Shown here: piece after piece, positions 19,005 through 28,162 of the stretch
Numbering within the stretch: the first letter of the stretch is position 1
Layout of the letters: every line of letters starts with the position of its first letter
Origin: Martelella sp. HB161492
Lineage (GTDB): Bacteria; Pseudomonadota; Alphaproteobacteria; Rhizobiales; Rhizobiaceae
Reading direction: 5' to 3'
Length of the DNA: 64,000 bases
Assembly (NCBI RefSeq): GCF_013184775.1
Contig: NZ_JAATVV010000012.1
Location: 62,001-126,000 of the forward strand
Translations under genes and position numbers: made by a program
Notes under the pieces: model-generated
Database searches by the model: none
What the model was told of the DNA's origin: nothing
The model's input: the letters and a program-made list of their open reading frames with translations, nothing else

Positions 19005-19913
19005 ATGAACACAATAAGCATAAAGAAAATGTGGGTATTCGTAACCGTTGTCGACTCTGGAAGTTTTTCAGAGGGCGCAAAGAATGCGTTTATTACACAG
19101 CCGGCCGCCGCCAGCATCATAGATGAAATCGAATCGACTGTCGGCAAGGAGCTCTTCGTACGAAATGGCAAGAATAGACGCGCCATTCTCACGGAGAAGG
19201 GGCAGGAAGCCTATGACGTGTTCGTCCGGGCCCTGACCGTTTATGACGAGGCCCTCTCGACGCTGCTTTCAGAAGATCGCAAGCTTAAAAAGCAGAAAAT
19301 CATGATTCAGTCGCCCTATGTCGACATTGTATCGGCAACCTGGCTGAACGAGGTCCTGCAAAATGAACAGCAGACGCGGCTGATGATCGAACAGGGAAGC
19401 TGGCGCGACATCATCAACGCACTCGAAGACCGGCAGGACTGTATCGCCCTGCTTGATGGTGACGTCAAACCCAAACACGGTGAGTTCATCTCCCTCGGTC
19501 AGATCGAAATGGTACTCGCCCTGCCGCAGCACTCCAGTGACCCGGCGCTGAACGACGCGCGCGACATCGACTGGGAATACATCCCCGAAAACACGATCAT
19601 TTTTTCCGGCATTTGTCCGCAGACACTGCAACAGGTCTACAGCCGTCTACGCGCCGCCAATCACCTGTCCATGAACTTCACAGAGATCGGCTCCACAAGC
19701 GTTCTGAGAAGCTGCCTGGAAAAGAGCAACCTGCCGGCGCTCGTTCCACGCTCGCTCATCCCGTCCGGCCCTGGAGAAATCAGGTATCTGCCGCTCTCCT
19801 CCTCAAAGGTTTTCGTCCCGCTCGGGCTTTATATCCCGCACGGCAACAGCCTGCGAAAGCTCTTCAGCGAGAAAGCCTCCGCCGAACTCATCTTGTCGGA
19901 GAGCCTGAGCTAA
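19005..19913 (+). CDS. LysR-family transcriptional regulator next to the T3SS
   Basis: This is a 302-residue LysR-type regulator. The N-terminal winged helix-turn-helix is clear: MWVFVTVVDSGSFSEGAKNAFITQPAAASIIDEIESTVGKELFVR (in parts), followed by the linker helix and a co-inducer-binding domain (residues 95-295) that is less conserved. It is 277 bases upstream of the T3SS plus-strand operon and in the same direction, so it is the best candidate in the window for T3SS control. Rhizobial T3SSs are classically controlled by the two-component-type activator TtsI, which is absent here, suggesting a different regulatory logic. Confidence 0.85.
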   Translation: MNTISIKKMWVFVTVVDSGSFSEGAKNAFITQPAAASIIDEIESTVGKELFVRNGKNRRAILTEKGQEAYDVFVRALTVYDEALSTLLSEDRKLKKQKIMIQSPYVDIVSATWLNEVLQNEQQTRLMIEQGSWRDIINALEDRQDCIALLDGDVKPKHGEFISLGQIEMVLALPQHSSDPALNDARDIDWEYIPENTIIFSGICPQTLQQVYSRLRAANHLSMNFTEIGSTSVLRSCLEKSNLPALVPRSLIPSGPGEIRYLPLSSSKVFVPLGLYIPHGNSLRKLFSEKASAELILSESLS

Positions 19914-20099
19914 CAGGGAGCCGTCGCCGCCGCGGAAGCAGCCCCCAACCAGCCGAATATTACAGACAGACACCCCCACAGGTCGGTCGATCTGCGCAAG
20001 CCCCCGAGGAATTCGCCATGATGCACCAACACCACAATGTAAATTTTCCGCAAGCCCCTTGAATCGAACATTCCCCTCTCTTCATGATCAATATTACAG

Positions 20100-20127
20100 A
20101 TTTTTAATTATTTTCAAAATTAAAAAT
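20100..20127. promoter_or_regulatory. AT-rich inverted repeat upstream of the T3SS operon
   Basis: ATTTTTAATT (20100-20109) and AATTAAAAAT (20118-20127) are perfect 10-base arms around an 8-base spacer. The dyad lies just upstream of the extended -10 element and is a strong candidate operator for the T3SS operon, for the LysR protein or an AT-binding silencer. Confidence 0.5.
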
Positions 20128-20152
20128 ATTGAATCAACTATAGTAAAATTTT

Positions 20153-20161
20153 TGATATAAT
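20153..20161 (+). promoter_or_regulatory. extended -10 promoter element of the T3SS operon
   Basis: TGATATAAT matches the extended -10 form TGNTATAAT. No good -35 is found at the usual spacing, which is typical of extended -10 or activator-dependent promoters. It lies 30 bases before the first gene. Confidence 0.55.
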
Positions 20162-20190
20162 GCTCACAACGAACGAACACGGAATACAAC

Positions 20191-20433
20191 ATGTCAGACA
20201 GTGATCTTTACGCGAACAAAAACATCGATTTTGACGACATAATATTCAAAAATTCGCTCGGCGGACTTGCGTCCATTCAGAAATACATGGATGCGCGCAA
20301 GGGTATTATTACTCGTGAAATTTCGAGAATAAGTAATTCCGGAGGAGACCCAAGCGAATATCTGATCGCCGTCAATATGCTGGAGCGCGCCACAAACCTG
20401 CTCGAAGAAGTGCTGAAGCTGCAGCCCGAATAG
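20191..20433 (+). CDS. small T3SS protein, SctE/SctF-like candidate
   Basis: This 80-residue, mainly helical protein opens the T3SS operon. The C-terminal half has a turn SGGDPSEY followed by a helix NMLERATNLLEEVL. The layout of two helices around a GGD-x-x-x-Y turn recalls YscE, the needle-subunit co-chaperone. The length and helix-turn-helix shape also fit a needle subunit (SctF/MxiH/PrgI, about 80 residues), but the typical needle C-terminus is absent. A link to needle assembly is inferred from position beside sctD and from this shape; similarity is weak. Confidence 0.55.
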   Translation: MSDSDLYANKNIDFDDIIFKNSLGGLASIQKYMDARKGIITREISRISNSGGDPSEYLIAVNMLERATNLLEEVLKLQPE

Positions 20434-20513
20434 GGAATGACAGCGCACAGCGCCTTCCTCTGCCCTTCAGATCGAGGGGCATCAGTCATGCACTCCTGAA
20501 AGAAGAACAAACG

Positions 20514-21671
20514 ATGATTCTCGCCCGCGTAGGCAAGGAAGGACTGGAAGACCGGCTGTTCTCGATTGAGGACGGGCTGTCGACGCTTGGCTCCGGTCTG
20601 GATTGCGACATCGTTCTCCTTGATGACGAAATTCAGCAACAGCATCTGACCTTTCGCGTGGAGGCCAATCAATTTGCACTGATGCTGATGCCTGCAGCCA
20701 ACGCCTTTCTTCAGCGCCATCAAAGCAAGGAAGAGCCTATCTATCTGCGCGCGCAAGAATGGGTCAGCTGTGGGAATGACGACATGCTGGGCATTGACGG
20801 CATCACGATCACCTTCAGCGGTATCGCACCGGTAACGGAATCGGCACAGTCGGCGTCGCCGGCACGGCGCGCCATGTCCTTGATTTCGCTGAAGTGGATG
20901 GTCCCGATACTGGCCGGTCTTGGTGTCGCCTGCGGCATTATCCTGGCAATCGGCCTCTCGTCGGCAAGCGACAGCCCGTCATCCGCACGAACCGCGCCGG
21001 CGCCAACACAAGCAAGCGAGACGGATCCAGCCCATTTGACATCGGATGCGCCAGGCGCGCCGGTACCGTCTCAGGATACGGCACTGACGGCAGCCTCGCT
21101 GGAAAAGACTTTGGCCAGCAAGGGAATTTCGCCGAAAGACCTCGAGGAGAGCAACGGCCTATGGTCTTTCACACTGTATGTGCCCGACGATGCGGCCCGC
21201 GAAAAGGTCAGAGAAACGCTGGCGTCACTGAACCTTCCGCTCTCAGCCGACATTATTCTGGACAGTGATCTCGCAACAGCGGTCGAGACCTCACTGACAA
21301 ACATGCAGAGCCAGGCCGAACTCGTCTCCGTGCATTCCGGCGTTGTCACGCTTAAAGGCCCGGAGGAAACGGCCGAACAGCAGAAGATCATCGCGACACT
21401 TCAAGGCGATGTCAGCGACATGGCCGAGGTCGTCTTCGACCACGATGACGCCGAGCAGATCGCAGCAATCAAGAAGCAGATCAGCGGACTTTGGAGCGGC
21501 TCCTTCCCATACGTCCTCCTCACCGGCGACAAGATCATCAGACCAGGGCAACCGATCAATGACAGTGCAACACTGATTGGCGTCGAAAAAAATGCGCTGA
21601 TTGTGGATCTGGACGGGCAAAACAAAAGGATTGAGGTGAATGACAACACCACCGATGAACTACACCAATGA
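20514..21671 (+). CDS. sctD: T3SS inner-membrane ring protein SctD
   Basis: SctD forms the outer of the two inner-membrane rings of the T3SS basal body. Residues 1-100 form a cytoplasmic FHA-like domain (LSTLGSGLDCDIVLLDDEIQ), followed by a single membrane segment (WMVPILAGLGVACGIILAIG, about 125-145) and a periplasmic part with BON-like modules (LVSVHSGVVTLKGPEET region). The length of 385 residues fits YscD/SctD. It overlaps the next gene by 32 bases. The division of cytoplasmic FHA, one helix and periplasmic ring modules is diagnostic. Confidence 0.88.
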   Translation: MILARVGKEGLEDRLFSIEDGLSTLGSGLDCDIVLLDDEIQQQHLTFRVEANQFALMLMPAANAFLQRHQSKEEPIYLRAQEWVSCGNDDMLGIDGITITFSGIAPVTESAQSASPARRAMSLISLKWMVPILAGLGVACGIILAIGLSSASDSPSSARTAPAPTQASETDPAHLTSDAPGAPVPSQDTALTAASLEKTLASKGISPKDLEESNGLWSFTLYVPDDAAREKVRETLASLNLPLSADIILDSDLATAVETSLTNMQSQAELVSVHSGVVTLKGPEETAEQQKIIATLQGDVSDMAEVVFDHDDAEQIAAIKKQISGLWSGSFPYVLLTGDKIIRPGQPINDSATLIGVEKNALIVDLDGQNKRIEVNDNTTDELHQ

Positions 21672-22086
21672 CGATCTCTTCATACTCGGCAACATAGCAT
21701 CACTGGCGGTCAGGACAGGGATCGGCGAACAGGCTCTGCCGCTTCTCAAGCTGGTGCAGCAACACCGGCCAGAAAATGCCGCCGCCTTCATCGTTGAGTC
21801 GATGTATCTGCTATCGATCGGGAAAAAGCAGGCAGCGCTTGCGCTGCTGGAAAACTGTGGCGCCTTTGAAGCGGAAAAAAACCGCGACGAGGCCCTCGCA
21901 TTCCATCTTTACCTGCTCCAGCAGGACGGCCAGTTGCAGCGTGCTGTCAGACTAGGCACCGCCTATCTGGAAGAAGGGCTCATTGAATCGAAATCCGCCA
22001 TCGAGGCCGCACGCTTCGTCACCACTGAGTGCGAGAAGGCGCTCGGTACCCTGCTTGATGAACAGACCAGTACCAATAGAGGATAA
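21640..22086 (+). CDS. T3SS TPR-like chaperone, SctG/HrpB1-like
   Basis: This 148-residue all-helical protein shows TPR-like spacing (ASLAVRTGIGEQALPLLKLV; SMYLLSIGKKQAALALLENC; LYLLQQDGQLQRAVRLGTAYL). Such proteins occur in T3SS clusters as needle chaperones (YscG/SctG) or as the HrpB1/HrpK family. It overlaps the sctD 3' end and has GAGGTGA directly before the ATG; a second ATG at 21655 is possible. Another TPR-like small protein is encoded at 36605-36919 in the minus-strand T3SS operon, so there are two candidate chaperones. Confidence 0.65.
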   Translation: MTTPPMNYTNDDLFILGNIASLAVRTGIGEQALPLLKLVQQHRPENAAAFIVESMYLLSIGKKQAALALLENCGAFEAEKNRDEALAFHLYLLQQDGQLQRAVRLGTAYLEEGLIESKSAIEAARFVTTECEKALGTLLDEQTSTNRG

Positions 22087-22091
22087 AAATC

Positions 22092-22487
22092 ATGGCCGTA
22101 GCTTTCGCGATCACCACTCCGCCGATTCAAAATCATGCTCCGACCGGCCTGAAGGGCGTGGCCGAACAAATCAGCACCGGTCTGAAAGCGACCGAAAACT
22201 ACATGGTAGGGGACGTCTCCCAGGCTCTTAATCCCAATAACGGGCTTGTGCGGTTGCCGCTGCCGACAGAGCAGATGCTGAACCGGATGGAAAGTCAGGC
22301 CACCACCCCTGAACAGCGGAAAATATTCGAGACCATCAAGAAGAATACGCTCGATATCCATGCGCGACAGAACGATATCCTGGAGCAATCCTTCTCGCGC
22401 AACATCGCCTCCCAGAAGATCCAGCTGTCGCTCAAAGCCGTGAGCAAGACCATGGCAGGAATACAGCAACTGCTTTCCTCGCAGTAG
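22092..22487 (+). CDS. sctI: T3SS inner-rod protein SctI
   Basis: SctI forms the inner rod/adaptor that links the export gate to the needle. The 131-residue protein ends with the characteristic helix: QKIQLSLKAVSKTMAGIQQL followed by LSSQ, the V-x-x-x-x-x-I-x-x-L-x-x-Q pattern seen in YscI/NolB-like proteins. It is directly upstream of sctJ, its usual position (nolB-rhcJ in rhizobia). A GAGG ribosome site precedes the ATG. Confidence 0.8.
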   Translation: MAVAFAITTPPIQNHAPTGLKGVAEQISTGLKATENYMVGDVSQALNPNNGLVRLPLPTEQMLNRMESQATTPEQRKIFETIKKNTLDIHARQNDILEQSFSRNIASQKIQLSLKAVSKTMAGIQQLLSSQ

Positions 22488-22534
22488 AATTTCAGACTCC
22501 GGCATTCAGCCAAACCATTGCAAGGGTTCACAGA

Positions 22535-23284
22535 ATGACAAGGCGTATCGCAGCCCTCATCCTTATGCTGCTGGTTCTGACATCCTGCAAGGAGGTTCTG
22601 AACACAGGCCTTTCCGAAAGCGAGGCCAACCAGATCCTGTCTACTCTGATTCAGTATAATATCGACGCGAGCAAGACCCAGGCCAAGGATGGCACATCGC
22701 AAATTCTCGTCGAGCGCGACCAGTTTGCCTATGCGGTACAATTGCTCGACAGCTATGGTTTGCCGAAACAGAAGTTCACCGATGTCAGCCAGATGTTCGA
22801 CAAGGATGGTCTGGTTTCTTCGCCAACACGGGAATGGGCCAAGCTCAATTTCGCCCAGTCTCAGGAGCTGGCATCGATGATCGCGACGATCCCGGGCGTT
22901 ACCAGCGCCAAGGTCCAGCTCGCCAATCCTCGTCAGACCAACCCGTTTGAGGACAAGCCGAAGCCAAATGTCGCCGTTCTGGTGCTGGCAGACAAAAACA
23001 ATATCAGCCCCGATCTGGTGCCCCAGATCAAAAAGCTCGTCGCCAACAGCGTTGACAATATCAGCTACGACAATATCGGCGTCGTCATCTCGCCAATCAC
23101 GCCGCCCGCGCCGCCGCCGGTACAGTTGAAGAATTTTGCCGGTATCTCCGTTGCTGCGGGCTCCCTGTCTGGCGCATTGCGTCTTTCTCTGCTGATCGCG
23201 GCCGCCGGTGCGCTCATCGGCGGCGGTATCGGCGCTGCCGGACTGTATTTCTGGAACCGCAAGAGCAAGAGGAACGCGCAATGA
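22535..23284 (+). CDS. sctJ: T3SS inner-ring lipoprotein SctJ
   Basis: SctJ forms the inner of the two inner-membrane rings. It has a lipoprotein signal with lipobox LVLTSC (Cys near residue 18), then two ring-building motifs: the first with GLSESEANQILSTL and the second with IPGVTSAKVQLANPRQTNPF. A C-terminal membrane helix (residues 205-238) anchors it. The length of 249 residues matches YscJ/RhcJ. It overlaps sctK by four bases (ATGA). Confidence 0.95.
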   Translation: MTRRIAALILMLLVLTSCKEVLNTGLSESEANQILSTLIQYNIDASKTQAKDGTSQILVERDQFAYAVQLLDSYGLPKQKFTDVSQMFDKDGLVSSPTREWAKLNFAQSQELASMIATIPGVTSAKVQLANPRQTNPFEDKPKPNVAVLVLADKNNISPDLVPQIKKLVANSVDNISYDNIGVVISPITPPAPPPVQLKNFAGISVAAGSLSGALRLSLLIAAAGALIGGGIGAAGLYFWNRKSKRNAQ

Positions 23285-23928
23285 TGAACCAGCCCTATGG
23301 CGCGTTGACGGTAGATACAACCTTGATGAGACCTGAGGTACTGGCGCGGATCACAGGCATCAGCAAGCCTCACATCCTCTCGGCCCTAGCCGCAAGCAGG
23401 CTGCTGCACGACGAGCTTGCGGCCTGCATCAACAGTCGCCTGCCGCCTCTGCCAAGGAATATTCCCCTTGCGCAACAGCGTAACTATGAGCTTTTTTCGC
23501 AATTGTCGGCTGCGCAATTTCACCTGATTGCACGACGGATCACACTGCTGATCAACCGTCAGGCAATCCTGATGACGACAGCGGGACAACAGCTTAAAAT
23601 GCTGAGCGAATGGGTTGGTGACGAAGCCTTCCTGCGCCGGGTCATCCGCAGCCACACGGTCCCGCTGGCGACAGTCTCGCCGCTCTCAAATCTCGACAAT
23701 GACCTTCTGGACAGTTTCAACGAACTCGTTCTCGGCCTTCTCTTGGGCCTGCTTCACCCTGCCCATCGCGCACGCTTCGTGATGATGCTCGGTGAGGACA
23801 AACTGCCCGAAGCCGAAATTCTGCACGACGGTGACATGGCGAATTTCCTGGAAATTCTCCGCCAGGCTTGGCCAACGGCTGAACAGACAGACGAAGAGGA
23901 GGACGATGATGGCTCTTCCCAGTCTTGA
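23281..23928 (+). CDS. sctK: T3SS sorting-platform protein SctK
   Basis: SctK is the cytoplasmic protein that bridges SctD to the SctQ pods of the sorting platform. This 215-residue protein is poorly conserved but lies between sctJ and sctL, exactly where SctK/NolU/YscK genes are found, and has a helical core and an acidic C-terminal tail. It overlaps both neighbours. The assignment depends mainly on position and size. Confidence 0.75.
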   Translation: MMNQPYGALTVDTTLMRPEVLARITGISKPHILSALAASRLLHDELAACINSRLPPLPRNIPLAQQRNYELFSQLSAAQFHLIARRITLLINRQAILMTTAGQQLKMLSEWVGDEAFLRRVIRSHTVPLATVSPLSNLDNDLLDSFNELVLGLLLGLLHPAHRARFVMMLGEDKLPEAEILHDGDMANFLEILRQAWPTAEQTDEEEDDDGSSQS

Positions 23929-24541
23929 TCTCAGGCCCCTAAAACAGCTTCCGCCAGGACCCGTCATTCCCGCAGCGGTGATCGAAGCCTGCGCGCAGGC
24001 GCGCCATATCGAAGAAGACGCAAGGCAGGCAGCCGAACAGATCAAGCGTCAGGCAGAAGTGGATGCGGCGCAATGCCTTGAGGCGAGCCGCCCGAAAGGC
24101 ATCGCTGAAGGGTTGGCATTGCTGGCAGACGCCACCGCCAAATTGCATGATGAAAGAAAGGCACTCGCTGGCCAGCTGCGTCCGATTCTGCAGCAGTGCC
24201 TGGAACATGTCTTGGGGACCATACCGGTTGAGATGCGCGTGCCGGCGATCCTTCAAAACGTCCTTCAAGATTATGAGGACGAGCTCGATATCCGCCTCAT
24301 GGTTCATCCCGACAATCGCGCTGCCTTTGAAACTGCAGTCAACAGCTTCGTCGCAACCCGGCCGGCACGGACAGCGATCCGGGTTACGGCGGAACCCTAT
24401 ATGTCAACGACCGATTGCCTTGTCTATGCGGGGCCGGATGTCATTGACATCGCTGTGCCGACCATCGCGCAGGAAATGATTGCGGCCCTGACACTCGAGG
24501 CCACACCCGCGAACAAGACAGCCACCAGAGGGAAGCGGTAG
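23906..24541 (+). CDS. sctL: T3SS ATPase stator/regulator SctL
   Basis: SctL (FliH/NolV/YscL family) tethers and regulates the SctN ATPase. It has a Pro-containing N-terminus, a charged helix [20 protein letters not shown] (about 27-46) of the GxxxG-like/coiled-coil kind, and a C-terminal alpha/beta domain with [15 protein letters not shown] and [16 protein letters not shown], matching the HrpE/YscL pattern. The start at 23906 (or 23909) follows GAGGAGG and overlaps the sctK end; an upstream in-frame ATG at 23792 is rejected. Confidence 0.85.
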   Translation: MMALPSLDLRPLKQLPPGPVIPAAVIEACAQARHIEEDARQAAEQIKRQAEVDAAQCLEASRPKGIAEGLALLADATAKLHDERKALAGQLRPILQQCLEHVLGTIPVEMRVPAILQNVLQDYEDELDIRLMVHPDNRAAFETAVNSFVATRPARTAIRVTAEPYMSTTDCLVYAGPDVIDIAVPTIAQEMIAALTLEATPANKTATRGKR

Positions 24542-24542
24542 A

Positions 24543-25868
24543 ATGGTACGGCGCCCCAAAAGCACAGAGGCTGATGAAGCACCAGCGCTCGCCGGACTGG
24601 CCCAGCCATTTCGCCGACGCGGACGCGTCACCAAGGTGACCGGGCCACTGCTTCGGGCCACCGGCCAGTTCGGCATTGGCGAGATCTGTTCAATTTCACG
24701 CAGCAACGGCGCTCCCGTTCTGGCGGAAGTCGTCGGCTTTGATGCCAATGAAACCATCCTGACGCCTTATGGCCGCACGGCCGGCATTTCCTATTTTTCA
24801 GTCATCGAACCGGTCATGAGCGAATTCGAGGTGCCCGTGAGCGAGAGCATCGTCGGCCGCGTCCTGGATTCGCTCGGGCGCCCGGTCGACAACGGCCCGC
24901 CTTTGGGACCCTGCGATCGCTACCCGGCCAACCGCCCGCCCCCGGACCCGATGACACGTCCGCCGATCGACAAGCCGTTTTATCTCGGCGTTCGTGCTCT
25001 TGATGGCACTCTCACCTGCGGCGAAGGCCAGCGCATGGGCATTTTCGCCGCCGCCGGCGGCGGAAAATCGACCCTCGTCTCCCAGCTGGTCCGCTTTGCA
25101 CGCTATGATCGCTGCGTTGTCGCCCTCATCGGTGAACGCGGCCGTGAGGTTCGTGAATTCATTGAACATCAGCTGGGGCCTGAGGGTATGGCCCGGGCGG
25201 TTGTCATTGTTGCCACATCGGACCGGCCGGCCGTCGAGCAGGTCAAGGCCGCCTATACAGCCACGGCCATTGCCGAATATTTCCGGGATCAGGGCGGGCG
25301 CGTTCTCCTCATCATGGACAGCCTGACGCGTTTTGCCCGCGCGCAGCGCCAGATCGGTCTTGCTGCGGGCGAACCGCCGACACGCCGGGGCTTCCCGCCT
25401 TCGGTTTTCGAACAGCTTCCTGGCCTTGTGGAACGCGCCGGGCGGACCCCGCGCGGCTCGATTACCGCACTTTATACAGTTCTGGTGGAGGGCGACGATA
25501 TGAACGAGCCTGTCGCCGACGAAACGCGGTCACTGCTCGACGGGCACATCATTCTTTCCCGCAAGCTGGCCAGCGCCGGTCATTATCCGGCGATTGACGT
25601 CAGCCAGAGCGCGAGCCGTGTTCTCAACAATATCGTCAGCCCGTCGCATCTGAGCGCAATCCAGAAACTGCGCGGGCTTATGGCCAAATATGAAGAGATC
25701 GAGCTTCTGGTCAGGATTGGCGAATATGCCGCCGGCGCCGACCCGCTCGCCGACGAGGCCTTGGAGCGCAAGCCCGCGATCGACCGCTTCCTGCGTCAGT
25801 CGACCAAAGATTTTTCCGACTTCGACGACACACTGAACATGCTTAAGGAGACCGTCGGCGATGCATAA
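24543..25868 (+). CDS. sctN: T3SS ATPase SctN
   Basis: SctN is the hexameric ATPase that strips chaperones from substrates and energises unfolding. It has an N-terminal beta-barrel ([16 protein letters not shown]), a Walker [14 protein letters not shown] (about 172), the catalytic region with [13 protein letters not shown], Walker [17 protein letters not shown], and the C-terminal domain with [20 protein letters not shown]. These features set T3SS/flagellar ATPases apart from F1. The length of 441 residues is normal. It ends eight bases inside sctO. Confidence 0.97.
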   Translation: MVRRPKSTEADEAPALAGLAQPFRRRGRVTKVTGPLLRATGQFGIGEICSISRSNGAPVLAEVVGFDANETILTPYGRTAGISYFSVIEPVMSEFEVPVSESIVGRVLDSLGRPVDNGPPLGPCDRYPANRPPPDPMTRPPIDKPFYLGVRALDGTLTCGEGQRMGIFAAAGGGKSTLVSQLVRFARYDRCVVALIGERGREVREFIEHQLGPEGMARAVVIVATSDRPAVEQVKAAYTATAIAEYFRDQGGRVLLIMDSLTRFARAQRQIGLAAGEPPTRRGFPPSVFEQLPGLVERAGRTPRGSITALYTVLVEGDDMNEPVADETRSLLDGHIILSRKLASAGHYPAIDVSQSASRVLNNIVSPSHLSAIQKLRGLMAKYEEIELLVRIGEYAAGADPLADEALERKPAIDRFLRQSTKDFSDFDDTLNMLKETVGDA

Positions 25869-26346
25869 CTTCCAACAGATCGTGACCCTGCGCAAACAGC
25901 GGACCGAGCGCGCCCGGCGCAACGAGGCGCATGCCCGCCAGGAGCTGGAGAAAAGCAGCGCGGCAGTTATCGAAGCCAAAAAGGCGGTTGAGGCGTTTCG
26001 CGAGGAGACGAAGACCCTCGAATGGGATCTGCTGAAGCGACTTATCGGTCACGCTGTCACCATCAACGACCTTCTGGACGTCGAAGTTCAGCTGAAGGCC
26101 GCCCAGAAGAAAGCGCAGGAACTCGTCGACAAGGTCACGGTTTGCAAGAACACGGAGCAAGAAGACAAGCAAAGGCTCGAGCAGCGGCGGGCCTTCAGGG
26201 TCGCCGCAACGCTGAAGCTCAACAAGAGCGAAGAAATGGAAAGCGAATTTGCTGCGGAGCGCCGCCGCGAGCAGACCTTTGCCGAAGATGCACTCATGGA
26301 TGAATTTAGCGAAATGGCCTTCAACCGCCAGCGTTCGGGGGCATGA
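25861..26346 (+). CDS. sctO: T3SS central stalk protein SctO
   Basis: SctO (YscO/FliJ/RhcZ-like) is the coiled-coil stalk that inserts into the SctN hexamer. It is 161 residues and almost wholly charged coiled coil ([39 protein letters not shown]), with no globular domain. It overlaps sctN by eight bases and sctQ by four, the standard gene order N-O-Q. Confidence 0.88.
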   Translation: MHNFQQIVTLRKQRTERARRNEAHARQELEKSSAAVIEAKKAVEAFREETKTLEWDLLKRLIGHAVTINDLLDVEVQLKAAQKKAQELVDKVTVCKNTEQEDKQRLEQRRAFRVAATLKLNKSEEMESEFAAERRREQTFAEDALMDEFSEMAFNRQRSGA

Positions 26347-27443
26347 TGCCGCATTCATCTGCGCTTCTGGCAACATTGCCCAGCATTGATCCGGCCGCGA
26401 CGCTGCTGCTGAACCGTCTGTCGGCCCGGCAATGGCAGCTGCCGATAAAGGGTTCGCTTGAAGATCTCCTCGCAATCATGGTCGCGTTCAAACCCTGGCA
26501 CCGCCAAGGTGTCGGCCCATTCACAACTCTGACGATGAATTGCAATGCGGGCCGTTTCACCCTGCTGATCGAGTCGAAATTCTGCGATCTGATCGGCGAC
26601 ATCATGCTCCCGGCATGGCGCGAAGAGAAGCGCGAGAATCTGCCGACACGCTGGCGGCTTGTTCTCAGTTTCGAGTACTGGCTGAAAGAACTGGGATTGA
26701 TCGATACAATCCACAATCTTCAAATCGGCAGTCAGGATACCGATCCGACTCCCAAGGGTGCCGGCCCGTACATTGCCTTTCAGTTCATTGTTGAGGAACA
26801 CAAATTCCTCGGACTGATCAATATCGAACAACTCAACCCGGAAACACTCAGCTTTCTCGATCAGATCCCGCCCGTTGCCATGCTTGGCACTTTCACACCG
26901 GATTTCGCCTGCAGGATCACACTGCCGCACATCGTCCTGCCTGCCAGTGAGTGGAGGCGCATCGGCCCTGGTGACCTTATTCGCATGGTGCCTTTGAGCG
27001 ATGAGGGTATCTCCGCATCCGTGCATATCCATGGCGCAGGCACAGCAACAGCACTGATCGATGAGGACGGGATCGTGACATTGAACGAAGCTCCGAGGGA
27101 GATGACACCAATGGAAGACGAAGACGACTTTGCTCTGGACGACGGCATGGAGCCGGAGGAGATGGATTTTGGTGACGGCGGCCCGGCCATGCAGGAGACA
27201 GAGGACGCCCTTGGCGAGCTGCCAATCCGCATCGATGTCCAGCTCGCGGAAACTCGTGTCAGCCTCGCCGAACTGCAGACGCTCGGTCCGGGAGCCACGC
27301 TGCCGCTTGGAGGACAGCTGACAGACCTGGTGACAATCCGGGCCAACGGGCGGGCGATGGCAAGCGGCTATCTGGTGATTGTGGATGGCGAGCTTGCGGT
27401 GCAGATCCACAGTTGGCCGGGCAAGCGGCCGAAAGGGGATTGA
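26343..27443 (+). CDS. sctQ: T3SS C-ring/sorting-platform protein SctQ
   Basis: SctQ forms the cytoplasmic pods that sort substrates. The N-terminal about 190 residues are variable; a first SpoA-like domain lies around residues 190-245 (ACRITLPHIVLPASEWRRIG), then an acidic linker (about 257-285) and the C-terminal SpoA domain (ELPIRIDVQLAETRVSLAEL to the end). The order and the 366 residues fit SctQ/RhcQ. An internal ATG at 27111 with its own ribosome site could produce the C-terminal domain alone (see separate entry). It overlaps sctO by four bases. Confidence 0.9.
   Translation: MMPHSSALLATLPSIDPAATLLLNRLSARQWQLPIKGSLEDLLAIMVAFKPWHRQGVGPFTTLTMNCNAGRFTLLIESKFCDLIGDIMLPAWREEKRENLPTRWRLVLSFEYWLKELGLIDTIHNLQIGSQDTDPTPKGAGPYIAFQFIVEEHKFLGLINIEQLNPETLSFLDQIPPVAMLGTFTPDFACRITLPHIVLPASEWRRIGPGDLIRMVPLSDEGISASVHIHGAGTATALIDEDGIVTLNEAPREMTPMEDEDDFALDDGMEPEEMDFGDGGPAMQETEDALGELPIRIDVQLAETRVSLAELQTLGPGATLPLGGQLTDLVTIRANGRAMASGYLVIVDGELAVQIHSWPGKRPKGD
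27095..27113 (+). promoter_or_regulatory. internal ribosome site and start for a short SctQ-C
   Basis: GAGGGAG (27095-27101) lies 9 bases before an in-frame ATG at 27111, codon 257 of sctQ. Translation from here would give a 110-residue protein holding only the acidic linker and the last SpoA domain, like the internally initiated SctQ-C known from Yersinia, Salmonella and Shigella. Confidence 0.5.
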
Positions 27444-27444
27444 A

Positions 27445-28110
27445 ATGGACGAACTGGCGGGAAAATTTGCCCCCCTGCTGCCGACAGCCATTCTGGTCAT
27501 GTCGTTGAGCCTCTTGCCATTCGTGATTGTCATGGGAACGTCCTTCACCAAGATCTCGATCGTGCTGGTGCTCCTGCGCAACGCGCTCGGCATTCAGGGG
27601 GCACCGTCCGGACTGGTTCTCAACGCAATCGCCCTGACTTTGACAGTCTTCATCATGGTGCCGGTTGCCAACTCGATCTTTGTCGATCTGCAGGCCTCAA
27701 ACATCCGCGTCGAAGATTGGGAGAGCACGGTCAAGGCTTATGATGTCGTTTCGAAGGGCTATTCCGACTACCTGCTCAAATTCACCAATCAGAGCGAGCT
27801 CGGCTTCTTCAAGGATGCTGCCAAAAAGATCTGGCCGGCCAGCCTGGACGACACAATCTCTGACACCAATATGCTTATCCTGCTGCCGGCACATCTGACA
27901 TCCGAGCTGACCCGCGCCTTTCAGATCGCATTTCTGCTGTTTCTGCCCTTTGTGGTCATCGACATGGTCGTATCGAATGTCCTGCTGGCAATGGGCGCGA
28001 TGATGGTCCCGCCCATGCTTGTCTCGCTCCCGGTGAAGCTGCTGCTGTTCATTTCCGTCAATGGCTGGACGCTGCTGCTGCACAATCTGGTGCTGAGCTA
28101 TGCACGATGA
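27445..28110 (+). CDS. sctR: T3SS export-gate protein SctR
   Basis: SctR is a core inner-membrane export-gate subunit that assembles with SctS and SctT. It shows the family's N-terminal block FVIVMGTSFTKISIVLVLLRNALGIQ and the C-terminal FLLFLPFVVIDMVVSNVLLAMGAMMV block, with about four membrane segments and a periplasmic loop of about 90 residues. The start at 27445 follows GGGGAT and gives 221 residues, the usual size; the frame is open further upstream into sctQ. Confidence 0.96.
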   Translation: MDELAGKFAPLLPTAILVMSLSLLPFVIVMGTSFTKISIVLVLLRNALGIQGAPSGLVLNAIALTLTVFIMVPVANSIFVDLQASNIRVEDWESTVKAYDVVSKGYSDYLLKFTNQSELGFFKDAAKKIWPASLDDTISDTNMLILLPAHLTSELTRAFQIAFLLFLPFVVIDMVVSNVLLAMGAMMVPPMLVSLPVKLLLFISVNGWTLLLHNLVLSYAR

Positions 28111-28162
28111 AATGGATTCAGGCCCGGAGAAAAGAGAAACATGAAAAGAGGAGGATAGGACC

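Noticed and set aside
27155-27164. GGAGGAG directly before ATG 27162 in sctQ as the internal start
   Set aside because: There is no spacing between the ribosome site and ATG; the site at 27095 with ATG 27111 has proper spacing.
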